64,000 nt of DNA from Enterococcus_C asini_A (lineage in GTDB: Bacteria > Bacillota > Bacilli > Lactobacillales > Enterococcaceae). The notes under the pieces are model-generated. The model was given only the letters and a program-made list of their open reading frames with translations. It was not told the DNA's origin and did no database searches. Below, one piece after another: positions 42,168 to 49,051 of this stretch (the first letter of the stretch is position 1; every line of letters begins with the position of its first letter). Where the stretch lies: NCBI RefSeq assembly GCF_031928785.1, contig NZ_JARQAL010000001.1. One strand, given 5' to 3'. The position numbers and the translations under genes were made by a program.

Positions 42168-42572
42168 ATGCTAAATTTCATAAGCACAAATAAACCAATG
42201 AACATGCAATACACCGAGATGATGGAACGCTTCTTGATGAACACGCTGGCATTTAGTGTGGCGCTGGTAACGAAGGACTATTCCACGTTCTCACAGGAAG
42301 CCTTGGATATAATGGCGACCGATGAGAACTGGATAAGGGAATCAGTGGAGTGGAGCCAATCATTGTTGGTGGTATCCCTGGTTGATGGGGAGAACTACCA
42401 GACAGCCGAGGAAGTGGCCGAGGACTTATCAGGGTTGCTTGCACTGTATAACCTAGCGACACAAAGAGAGCTGACGGATCGTGAAGAGGCTTTGTTTACC
42501 AATCTGCATGATAGGTTCTTGGCGTTGTTGCTGACTGATGAGGAATTGATCGCATATCTACAGGAAGCATAG
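42168..42572 (+). CDS. acidic island protein, unknown function
   Basis: A 134-aa very acidic, helical protein, MLNFISTNKPMNMQYTEMME, with RBS GGAGGAA. No family recognised. First gene after the origin, at the start of the late part of the island. Its composition (many Glu/Asp, Leu) would fit a DNA-mimic or phage-interference protein, but this is speculation. Confidence 0.7.
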   Translation: MLNFISTNKPMNMQYTEMMERFLMNTLAFSVALVTKDYSTFSQEALDIMATDENWIRESVEWSQSLLVVSLVDGENYQTAEEVAEDLSGLLALYNLATQRELTDREEALFTNLHDRFLALLLTDEELIAYLQEA

Positions 42573-42682
42573 CCCCCCCTATACCCAAAATTGTTTGAGG
42601 GGCTTCTCAGAAGAACGGTGCTGTCCCACCTGTATACTATTACCGCTTTTTAAGTTTTTTTGATAGCAAAGGAGAATGGAAC
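42573..42682. other. structured intergenic segment
   Basis: AGCCCC (42571-42576) pairs with GGGGCT (42599-42604); a small CTTCT/AGAAG hairpin follows. ACGGT (about 42614) can pair with ACCG (about 42641), followed by GCTTTTTAAG and seven T, and a -10-like TATACT lies within. It may be a weak terminator or promoter, or hold a packaging signal. No firm call. Confidence 0.35.
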
Positions 42683-42820
42683 ATGAATAGAGTGATTTTT
42701 GTTGATAAGTTTGGAAATAAAAGTGAAGTATTAGTTTCTGATTTTTGCACAATTACGATACAAGTAACAGATGGAAAAGTAGTCCATACGGAGCGGAAAG
42801 AATCGGTGAAAATGGTGTAA
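42683..42820 (+). CDS. 45-aa island protein
   Basis: The short frame MNRVIFVDKFGNKSEVLVSD has a good RBS (AAAGGAGAA) and is preceded by a promoter-like region. Beta-rich, with one cysteine. No family recognised. Satellites often carry such tiny genes; it is called on the RBS and position. Confidence 0.55.
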   Translation: MNRVIFVDKFGNKSEVLVSDFCTITIQVTDGKVVHTERKESVKMV

Positions 42821-42837
42821 AAAAAACGCTTGAACCA

Positions 42838-42942
42838 TTGATGTATAGGCTTTTTTGTGGTAAAATAATAGTAATTAAATGTGAGTTATCTGACCGAAAA
42901 AATCGGAGGGTATAGTCTGTAAAAGGACTATGCCCTCTTTTT
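42838..42942 (+). ncRNA. candidate small RNA or leader (promoter plus terminator, no ORF)
   Basis: A promoter TTGATG (42838-42843), 17-base spacer and TAAAAT (42861-42866) is followed about 40 bases later by a strong terminator: GAGGGTATAGTC pairs with GACTATGCCCTC (42906-42937), then five T. The intervening transcript contains no usable frame and a CCGAAAAAATCGG hairpin. It lies immediately upstream of the capsid genes, so it is either a 70-75-nt RNA or an attenuated leader for them. Confidence 0.6.
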
Positions 42943-42992
42943 ATTTTCAATCAGATGCTTCATTTAAAAAAAATTAAAAGGAGATGCAATGA

Positions 42993-43205
42993 ATGAAAGC
43001 GAAAGTGTTTAAGGGGTATCGGGACTTCCCGGAAAGATTGATTGCCATGGGGGCTTTACCAGTCCAAGATATCGTAATTGACTTTATCAATAATGGTTGT
43101 TCTGGAACGGTAAAACATATTACCGAGAGTGAAACTCACTACGTAAAGCATTCAGAATTTGGACCAGAAACAATTATTACAGTTTGGTATGAGGAGGATA
43201 AATAA
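42993..43205 (+). CDS. small protein before the capsid gene, unknown function
   Basis: A 70-aa protein, MKAKVFKGYRDFPERLIAMG, with RBS AAAAGGAGATG. Its stop overlaps the capsid start by one base (TAATG), so the two are co-translated. It occupies the place where phages have a scaffold or protease but is far too small and shows no protease motif. Unrecognised. Confidence 0.7.
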   Translation: MKAKVFKGYRDFPERLIAMGALPVQDIVIDFINNGCSGTVKHITESETHYVKHSEFGPETIITVWYEEDK

Positions 43206-44449
43206 TGAAAAAGACATTAGCACAATTAAAAGATGAACGTGTGGCTTGGGGAGAAAAAGTGTCCGATCTTAGTAATAAAGTTCAAATGGCCATGTTAGAC
43301 AATACCGTTTCAGTTGATGATACAAAGAAACTTCAAGCTTCACTTGATGATGCAAAAAATCAACGGGATTCCCTAGCAAAAGAGATTGCATCAGTCGAAA
43401 ATAAGGCGGCTGAAAATTTTCGGAATCAATATGGTGAAGGGGCGAACTTTGTAAATCAAAAAGGCCAATCAGTAAAAATCTTTAACAAGAACGACAAATT
43501 GTCTAGTGAGTTTGCCAATGACACTAGCAATGCTGACTTAGGAAAATTGGTAAAAGGTATGATTACCGGCCGTTGGGAAAATGCAATCGAAGAACAAAAA
43601 TTAATGGCTATGAATACCACCGGTGATGGTAATGTACTTATCCCTACGCCTTTATCCACACAAATGATTGATATGGTAAGGGCTAACTCAGTATTGAATC
43701 AGGCGGGAGCTTTTACAGTTCCTATGGATAGTTCTTCTTTGACCGTTGCAAAACAGACCGGAGATATTGCGACAAACTGGAAAAAAGAAGGAGATAGTAT
43801 TGTCATTAGTGATCCAACATTCACTCCGGTTGTATTTAATGCAAAAACGTTGGTGGGTATGTGCAAAGTTACTATCGAAATGCTAGAAGATGCACAGAAT
43901 ATCGGGCAGCTTATTTCTGATAGTTTGGTACAATCCTTGGCATTAAGCCTGGATAGAGCAGGAATTGTAGGTACTGGCACTGATCCAGAACCTCTGGGGC
44001 TTTATAATCGAACTGCAATCACGAAACAACCGATTGGAAAAGCCTTAGAGAACTACAAAGATATCAGTAACTCTTTGACAACGATTCTAGGTGCTAACGG
44101 ACAGGCGAACGCTATTATTATGAATCCACGTACCTATGGAGAACTGGATAACCTAACAGACACTCTAGGCCAACCATTAAATGCGCCACAATCTTATGTG
44201 AACTTGGAGCAGAAACTAACCACTACTCAGATTCCAACAAACTTAGGTACTGATAAAGATGAAAGCTTTGCTATTGTGGGTGATTTCAGCAAGCTTTGGA
44301 TGGGATTGCGTACAAATGTTGTTCTTGAAGTTTCCCGTACAAGTGGTGATGTTTTTGATACAATGGAGTATGCCGTTCGTGCTTATCTACGAGCAGATTA
44401 TCAAACAGTACACGATCCACACTTTGTTGTACTCGATGGTATCAAATAA
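43205..44449 (+). CDS. HK97-type phage major capsid protein
   Basis: A 414-aa protein. An N-terminal coiled-coil delta domain (about 1-80: TLAQLKDERVAWGEKVSDLS) acts as internal scaffold in this family. The shell fold from about 115 to 414 has the typical blocks DGNVLIPTPLSTQMIDMVRA, KTLVGMCKVTIEMLEDAQNI, GTGTDPEPLGLYN and a C-terminal YAVRAYLRADYQTVHDPHFV. RBS GAGGAGG. It is the only structural gene in the island: there is no prohead protease to remove the delta domain, no portal and no terminase, so assembly would need a helper phage. Confidence 0.93.
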   Translation: MKKTLAQLKDERVAWGEKVSDLSNKVQMAMLDNTVSVDDTKKLQASLDDAKNQRDSLAKEIASVENKAAENFRNQYGEGANFVNQKGQSVKIFNKNDKLSSEFANDTSNADLGKLVKGMITGRWENAIEEQKLMAMNTTGDGNVLIPTPLSTQMIDMVRANSVLNQAGAFTVPMDSSSLTVAKQTGDIATNWKKEGDSIVISDPTFTPVVFNAKTLVGMCKVTIEMLEDAQNIGQLISDSLVQSLALSLDRAGIVGTGTDPEPLGLYNRTAITKQPIGKALENYKDISNSLTTILGANGQANAIIMNPRTYGELDNLTDTLGQPLNAPQSYVNLEQKLTTTQIPTNLGTDKDESFAIVGDFSKLWMGLRTNVVLEVSRTSGDVFDTMEYAVRAYLRADYQTVHDPHFVVLDGIK

Positions 44450-44452
44450 GTA

Positions 44453-44482
44453 GTTGCGAGAGGCGCAACCTAAGCGTTTTTT
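44453..44482 (+). terminator. weak terminator after the capsid gene
   Basis: GTTGCG pairs with CGCAAC, with a T-run a few bases further on (GCGTTTTTT). Confidence 0.45.
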
Positions 44483-44521
44483 AAGTTCTAAAGCAAGTAA
44501 TACCTCCATTTAAGCAATATA

Positions 44522-44557
44522 AAGCCACCTGAGCTTCCGCTTCTTGGGTGGTTTTAT
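44522..44557 (+). terminator. intrinsic terminator after the capsid gene
   Basis: CCACCTGAG pairs with CTTGGGTGG (bulged), followed by TTTTATT. Confidence 0.7.
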
Positions 44558-44598
44558 TGTACAAAAAAAGCACTTGCCAATAACTGACAAATGCTAAT

Positions 44599-44608
44599 GC
44601 CCCCAGCG
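44599..44608 (-). repeat. inverted third copy of the CGCTGGGGGC repeat core
   Basis: GCCCCCAGCG is the reverse complement of the 10-base core of the repeats at 37498 and 38539; it lies about 100 bases inside attR. Confidence 0.6.
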
Positions 44609-44630
44609 CTTATGAGTGAATTTTTGATAA

Positions 44631-44651
44631 ATCAAGTCAAAATCAAGTCAA
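44631..44651. repeat. right arm-type integrase repeats
   Basis: ATCAAGTCAA occurs twice, starting at 44631 and 44642, with the same 11-base period as at the left end. Confidence 0.7.
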
Positions 44652-44670
44652 AACTAGAAACAGATGGCGG

Positions 44671-44700
44671 AAACCTCGATAGGACGGGGTTTCTTTCTTT
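44671..44700 (+). terminator. terminator at the right edge of the island
   Basis: AAACCTCG pairs with CGGGGTTT (one G-U) around six bases, then CTTTCTTT. It would stop rightward island transcription before the tRNA gene. Confidence 0.6.
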
Positions 44701-44704
44701 ATAT

Positions 44705-44719
44705 AAGGAGAGTAGGGGA
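44705..44719. repeat. attR core (15-bp direct repeat)
   Basis: Identical to 36191-36205 and overlapping the last 13 bases of tRNA-Ser. Confidence 0.85.
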
Positions 44720-44794
44720 CTTGAACCCCTGCACCGCTTTAAAGGCGGTTCGACGGATTTCGAGTCCGTTGCATTACCACTCTGCCAACTCTCC
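44707..44794 (-). tRNA. tRNA-Ser(CGA)
   Basis: An 88-nt tRNA with a long variable arm as in serine tRNAs. The acceptor stem is GGAGAGT/ACTCTCC. The anticodon stem-loop ACGGA-CTCGAAA-TCCGT gives anticodon CGA (reads UCG). The T arm is GGGGTTCAAGTCCCC. CCA is not encoded. Its 3' end is the island's attachment site. Confidence 0.95.
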
Positions 44795-44836
44795 AAAGTA
44801 CATGTTCTATTTTGCCTAAAAAACGGAATTTGTCAA

Positions 44837-44871
44837 GAAAAAAAGTGTGCTTCCAAAGTCGGGCACACTTT
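44837..44871 (-). terminator. terminator of the TetR gene
   Basis: AAAGTGTGC pairs with GCACACTTT; a T-run follows on the minus strand. Confidence 0.85.
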
Positions 44872-44881
44872 CACAGGTGGA

Positions 44882-45445
44882 TTAAATTCGTTCGACTTCT
44901 TTTGCCTTTAAAGTACTGTCAATGGCCTGTTCAATCAGTTTAATTACTTCTTCTTCAGTAGGATTAATGATACCAGAAGACATTAAGGAAGCAATCCCAG
45001 AAACCGTAATCCAAGTAGTTTCGTGTAAAAGAGCAATCTGTTCTTCCGTCAAATCAGCATAGATGGTGCTTTTTTTAACGAGATCTTTAAAGTAATCGTA
45101 GGAAAATTGATGCATCAACTGTCCGCCACCATACTCATCCACATAAAGGGAAACGTATAAATTGTGGTTTTCCCGAGCAAAATTGATATAATTGATGCCG
45201 AGGTCGATAATTTCGTTGCCGGTGTGAGGTTTAGGGAAGACATTTTCCTGTAAGTCTCGCATGATTGTTTCGACTAATGTGTTTTTTAAATCTTGCATAT
45301 TTTTAAATTCCAAATAAATTGGTTGAGTGGAGATGCCCATCTTTTTGGCGATATTTCGTGCGGTAAATTTACTAAAGCCTTCTGTGGAAATCACATCGTA
45401 AGCGGCTTTTAATATTTGATCTTTCGTATAAACTTTGCGACGCAT
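44882..45445 (-). CDS. TetR/AcrR-family transcriptional regulator
   Basis: A 187-aa protein. The N-terminal HTH spans residues 7-52 (KDQILKAAYDVISTEGFSKF; IAKKMGISTQPIYLEFKNMQ), followed by a helical ligand domain. The start at ATG 45445 follows AAAGGAGCA. Its natural target is unclear: the divergent neighbour is a ThrE-type exporter and the next genes are unrelated. The effector is unknown. Confidence 0.88.
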   Translation of the reverse strand: MRRKVYTKDQILKAAYDVISTEGFSKFTARNIAKKMGISTQPIYLEFKNMQDLKNTLVETIMRDLQENVFPKPHTGNEIIDLGINYINFARENHNLYVSLYVDEYGGGQLMHQFSYDYFKDLVKKSTIYADLTEEQIALLHETTWITVSGIASLMSSGIINPTEEEVIKLIEQAIDSTLKAKEVERI

Positions 45446-45757
45446 AAAAATTGCTCCTTTCTTTTATTATAACATTTACAACCCTTGGTGATATTGTATA
45501 GTAAAGTGTCCTATTTGGGCAAATGATATACATTGTCTTGTTATCTTATAAAAAATAAGCAAGTTGTTTCAAAAATAACTATATGTATTTAATTGCGACG
45601 CTTTGTTGGTTTTATAATGAGTGATAAGTGATTTTTCTTCAAAATGAAAAAAATCATCCGTTATCGTTAGTATGGATTAAGTATTTTAATTGAAAGAAAA
45701 TTTAAGATATGAAATAACAGGAGATAAGAATAATTTAAGCTGATGAGGTGGCGTACT
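45446..45757. other. intergenic region between the TetR and ThrE-type genes
   Basis: About 310 AT-rich bases holding the divergent control region. A long imperfect hairpin, GATTTTTCTTC with GAAAAAAATC (about 45629-45656, extended by ATAA..TTAT), sits in the leader of the exporter gene. No clear TetR palindrome was identified by eye. Confidence 0.45.
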
Positions 45758-46516
45758 TTGGAAGAACATAAAAAATTAATTTTAAAGACTTGCGTATTAG
45801 CCGGCAAAATAATGATGGAAAATGGTTCTGAGGTTTATCGAGTGGAAGATACGATGAATCGAATCGCCACAAATGCTGGGGCAGTTGACTGTGTGAGCTA
45901 TGTTACTGCCACCGGTTTATTTATCGGATTTAAAGAAGACTCTTATTGTCAATTAGAAGAAGTTCATGAGCGAGCGATTAATTTAGAAAAAGTGGTGGCG
46001 GTCAATCGTTTATCTAGACAGTTTGCGGAAGGAGAATTGTCTTTAGCAGAACTTTACGATCAATTATTGATAGCTAAAAGTCAAACTCCTAGCTTTCGTT
46101 TAAGCACTCAGACGTTTTCAGCCGGGATTGTCAGCTGTACGTTAATGTACATTTTTGGAGGTAGCTGGACGGATTTTACTGCAACTTTTGTAATAGGAGC
46201 GTTAGGCTTTTTAACCGCTTATTTAGTGAAGAAATGGTTGCAAATCAGTTTTTTGGATATGTTTGCTGCGGCAGTTTTAATCGGAGTGTTGTCAGTTTTC
46301 TGTAGTAAACTGGGTCTGGCTAAAAATGTGGACAATTTGATTATTGGAGCAGTAATGCCGTTAGTTCCTGGGGTTGCCATTACCAATTCGTTTCGGGACA
46401 TTATGGCAGGAGACTTGATTAGCGGAACTGCTAGAGGAATTGAAGCAATTTTTACTGCCGCTGCCATTGGTATGGGGATTGCTTTTGTCTTATCCCTTAG
46501 TGGAGGTGCTTTTTAA
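45758..46516 (+). CDS. threonine/serine exporter family protein, N-terminal half (DUF1212/YjjP-like)
   Basis: A 252-aa protein: ThrE-family N-terminal domain with motif MENGSEVYRVEDTMNRIA, GLFIGFKED, and five C-terminal membrane spans with the PLVPGVAITNSFRDIMAGD block. The start is probably TTG at 45758, 6-7 bases after GAGGTGGCG; the ATG at 45743 overlaps that RBS. With the next gene it makes a split ThrE transporter, as in YjjP-YjjB. Amino acid or dicarboxylate export is inferred from family. Confidence 0.88.
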   Translation: MEEHKKLILKTCVLAGKIMMENGSEVYRVEDTMNRIATNAGAVDCVSYVTATGLFIGFKEDSYCQLEEVHERAINLEKVVAVNRLSRQFAEGELSLAELYDQLLIAKSQTPSFRLSTQTFSAGIVSCTLMYIFGGSWTDFTATFVIGALGFLTAYLVKKWLQISFLDMFAAAVLIGVLSVFCSKLGLAKNVDNLIIGAVMPLVPGVAITNSFRDIMAGDLISGTARGIEAIFTAAAIGMGIAFVLSLSGGAF

Positions 46517-46980
46517 TGATGATTTTGATTCAAGTACTTTTTAGCTTTATCAGCACGGTGGCTTTTGGTGTGTTGACGAACATCCCCAAACGAGCTTTGA
46601 TCAGTACGGGGATTACCGGGTCTTTGGGTTGGATGCTTTATTGGGGCTTGCGGAAAGCGGGCTGGGGTCTAGGTTTTTCTAATTTTTTAGCAGCGTTTTT
46701 CATTGGTTGTTTGAGCATTTATTTTTCCCGGCATAAAAAGATGCCCATGATTATCTTCAATATCCCCAGTCTTGTGCCGTTAGTTCCTGGAGGTCCTGCT
46801 TATAAGGCGGTGCGGGAGTTAGTCTTAGGGGATAACGCCATGGCGGTGCAAAATACGGTAATTGTTTTAATTACGGCTGGTGCCATTGCTGGGGGATTTT
46901 TAGTCACTGGTGTTGTGGAAAATTTATTGCAACGGTTAAAGGCTAGGCGCTTGCAGAAAAACGCTGCAGAAAAAGGCTGA
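46516..46980 (+). CDS. threonine/serine exporter family protein, C-terminal half (DUF3815/YjjB-like)
   Basis: A 154-aa protein with four to five membrane spans and the ThrE_2 block NIPSLVPLVPGGPAYKAVRE. It starts one base inside the previous stop (TAATG) and is translationally coupled to it. Functional partner of the upstream half. Confidence 0.88.
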   Translation: MMILIQVLFSFISTVAFGVLTNIPKRALISTGITGSLGWMLYWGLRKAGWGLGFSNFLAAFFIGCLSIYFSRHKKMPMIIFNIPSLVPLVPGGPAYKAVRELVLGDNAMAVQNTVIVLITAGAIAGGFLVTGVVENLLQRLKARRLQKNAAEKG

Positions 46981-47172
46981 AGTTAAGTTCAGCCTTAGGA
47001 CCGATGGGAAATCAAGTGAAAAGCTACTATACTATAGATGAAGTAAGACAAAGATGAAGTGCTTAAGAAAGTTTGAATCTTACAAGATTGTTTGGTTAAA
47101 TTCACTTTAAAAAATCGCCAAGCAAGTATTTTTCTTCTATAATGAGGAAGAAGTAGTAAAGGAGATGATTCC

Positions 47173-47769
47173 ATGAGCGTAGCTGCATCCAGAAAGCTAA
47201 TCAATGCGATATCTGTTATCGGAATTGGCGTTTCCTTAGCCTTGACGATTTATTTTTTCAACTTAGGAGTTTTTAAAGATATCAACGCCTTGCGAGGTTT
47301 AGTAGGAACCAATACGATTTTGGGACCGATTATCTTTATGCTACTGCAAATTTTACAAGTGGTGATTCCCATTATTCCCGGTGGTGTTTCCAATGCCGCA
47401 GGGGTCTTGATCTTTGGTCCGATAATGGGCTTTGTCTATAATTATGTTGGGATTTGTATTGGTTCTTTAATTATTTTCCTCTTAGGACGACGTTACGGGA
47501 AAAAATTCATCTTAAGTATGATTGGCGAAAAGACGTACAATCGTTATATCGGTTGGTTGGACAATCAACAACGTTTCGACAAATTGTTTGCGCTGGCCAT
47601 CTTTTTACCAGTAGCGCCGGATGATGCGCTGTGTCTCATGGCGGGACTAACCAATATTTCCATTAAAAAATTCACGATGATTATTTTGTTAGCAAAACCA
47701 TTGTCAACGTTCCTTTACAGTATGGCTTTAATTTACGGGGGAACTTTCTTAAGTGGCTTTTTAGGCTAA
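47173..47769 (+). CDS. VTT-domain (TVP38/TMEM64, DedA superfamily) membrane protein
   Basis: A 198-aa protein with about five hydrophobic segments. The VTT/SNARE-associated signature reads GGVSNAAGVLIFGPIMGFVY, then GSLIIFLLGRRYGKKF and FLPVAPDDALCLMAG. This superfamily is linked to lipid (undecaprenyl-phosphate or phospholipid) translocation. RBS AAAGGAGATG. Single gene with a terminator. Confidence 0.87.
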   Translation: MSVAASRKLINAISVIGIGVSLALTIYFFNLGVFKDINALRGLVGTNTILGPIIFMLLQILQVVIPIIPGGVSNAAGVLIFGPIMGFVYNYVGICIGSLIIFLLGRRYGKKFILSMIGEKTYNRYIGWLDNQQRFDKLFALAIFLPVAPDDALCLMAGLTNISIKKFTMIILLAKPLSTFLYSMALIYGGTFLSGFLG

Positions 47770-47772
47770 TCC

Positions 47773-47811
47773 AAAAAGCAGTGGCTCCTATTTAGGGAAC
47801 CACTGCTTTTT
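47773..47811 (+). terminator. terminator of the VTT gene
   Basis: AAAAAGCAGTGG pairs with CCACTGCTTTTT. Confidence 0.85.
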
Positions 47812-47823
47812 CATATGGAAAAC

Positions 47824-47859
47824 AAAAACCAGAAAGTATGGATTGCTTTCTGGTTTTTA
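47824..47859 (-). terminator. terminator of the Cof phosphatase gene
   Basis: AAAACCAGAAAG pairs with CTTTCTGGTTTT; T-rich on both strands. Confidence 0.8.
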
Positions 47860-47863
47860 GTAT

Positions 47864-48688
47864 CTACGCACTTTTTACTGTACTTTTTTTCAATAAGTTG
47901 TGTTCCAAGTAATCGGCCAAACCATCTTCGGTATTTGGTTTTTCTGTCTGGTCATTGGCGGCAGCTTTCGCCCCGGCAGAGCCATTGGCCATGGCTACAC
48001 CCCAACCAGCGTATTCTAGCATTTCCACATCGTTGTGTTCATCACCAAAAGCGATGATGTTTTGCCGGTCGATGTGTAATGCATCGGCGATAACTTTCAC
48101 GCCCCGGGCTTTTTCAATGCCTTTTGCCACGATTTCCAATACGGCTTTTGGGCCACCCCAAGTGCGCACGTCCACGTAGTCTGCGTATTGCTCGTTTAGA
48201 CGTTTGGCAACGGTGTCCGCCATGGCGTTGGTCGTTTGAACCAACATAGAAGTTGGGTTGCTCTTTAAGTTGGATAAAAGATTGGCTTCAGTAGGCTTTT
48301 CAGTGGAGAAAAGGTAAGAGTCTTCGAAATCAATACGATCCACGAAAAAGCTATCCCGGTTTTCAGCAGCTACGTAGTCTAGTTGTAATTCCTCTTTTTG
48401 AGCGAGAATATCAAAGACGATGTCGCGGCTAAATAAAGTTTCTGTTTCATAAGACCAAATTTGATGAGGAAGGTGAACAAGGGCACCATTAAAGTTCACC
48501 ATTGGACTGGTTAAGCCAAGTTCTTGATAAAACTGTTCGCTCATGCGAAATGGTCGTCCTGTAGCGATACTAACAATATGGCCGGCTTTCACCGTCTCTT
48601 GTAAGACTGCTTTGGTTTTTGGTGTAATCAACGATTGGGCGTTTAATGTCGTCCCATCCAAGTCGATGGCAATTAATTTTTGTGTCAT
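47864..48688 (-). CDS. Cof-type HAD phosphatase
   Basis: A 274-aa HAD IIB phosphatase. Motif I is AIDLDGTTLN, motif II VSIATGRPF, the motif III Lys region KGIEKARGVKVI and motif IV IIAFGDEHNDVEML. The start is the ATG at 48688 (MTQKLIAIDLDG); the open frame extends 79 codons further upstream but that part has no family match and no RBS. Distinct from the other HAD protein at 18.2 kb. Substrate unknown. Confidence 0.88.
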   Translation of the reverse strand: MTQKLIAIDLDGTTLNAQSLITPKTKAVLQETVKAGHIVSIATGRPFRMSEQFYQELGLTSPMVNFNGALVHLPHQIWSYETETLFSRDIVFDILAQKEELQLDYVAAENRDSFFVDRIDFEDSYLFSTEKPTEANLLSNLKSNPTSMLVQTTNAMADTVAKRLNEQYADYVDVRTWGGPKAVLEIVAKGIEKARGVKVIADALHIDRQNIIAFGDEHNDVEMLEYAGWGVAMANGSAGAKAAANDQTEKPNTEDGLADYLEHNLLKKSTVKSA

Positions 48689-49051
48689 GGGAGTTGTCCC
48701 CGCTTTCGTTTCTATTTGCCGTTTCAGTGTAACATAATTTTTTGTTTTCACAAAGTTTTCAAAATGAATCCCATTGGACTTAGAAAAAAGTTTAAGCTTG
48801 TCCTTTACTGAGCAGTAAAACTCATTTAAAGAAACGGTTGCCAATCCAAAATAAAGACGAATGTTTTTTAGGATGTATAAAAGAAAATCCAATAAAAACG
48901 ACCAAAAACCGAACGATAAATGCAATGTAACGAAAAATATTACCAGAAAAATTGATTTTTCATTGAATCATTCCTATAATTGGTTTCGTTGGGGTGATTC
49001 CCGCAGCAATTATTTTAAGTAATCATAATGATTAAGGAGAGAAAATAGAAA
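48689..49051. other. intergenic region with the purine permease promoter
   Basis: About 360 bases with no convincing gene. A promoter at 48952-48980 (TTGATT, 17-base spacer, TATAAT) drives the permease. The roughly 65-base leader has no purine riboswitch core, so control, if any, is at the promoter. Confidence 0.6.

Larger units (their letters stand above)
36191..44719. mobile_element. phage-satellite island (PICI-like) integrated in tRNA-Ser(CGA)
   Basis: An 8.5-kb island bounded by 15-bp direct repeats (AAGGAGAGTAGGGGA at 36191-36205 and 44705-44719), the right one forming the 3' end of tRNA-Ser. Order: int and XRE repressor leftward; xis-like, small ORFs, primase, SF3 helicase, iteron origin, small ORFs and an HK97-type major capsid gene rightward. 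The divergent switch, the prim-rep plus downstream ori, the small size, and the absence of terminase, portal, tail, lysis and conjugation genes match phage-inducible chromosomal islands. Calling it a PICI is inference; integration and gene order are seen. Confidence 0.85.

Noticed and set aside
37524..44449. integrative conjugative element or full prophage instead of a satellite
   Set aside because: No relaxase, type IV secretion, terminase, portal, tail or lysis genes are present; the gene set fits a satellite better.
44591..44911. 106-codon frame across attR, tRNA-Ser and the TetR terminator
   Set aside because: It reads through a tRNA gene on the opposite strand and has no RBS; shadow frame.
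48689..48925. N-terminal extension of the Cof phosphatase
   Set aside because: The extra 79 codons show no family similarity and the ATG at 48688 begins the normal HAD motif; the open frame is coincidental.
48926..49051. purine riboswitch before the purine permease
   Set aside because: The leader lacks the conserved purine-aptamer loops and is too short (about 65 bases after the promoter).
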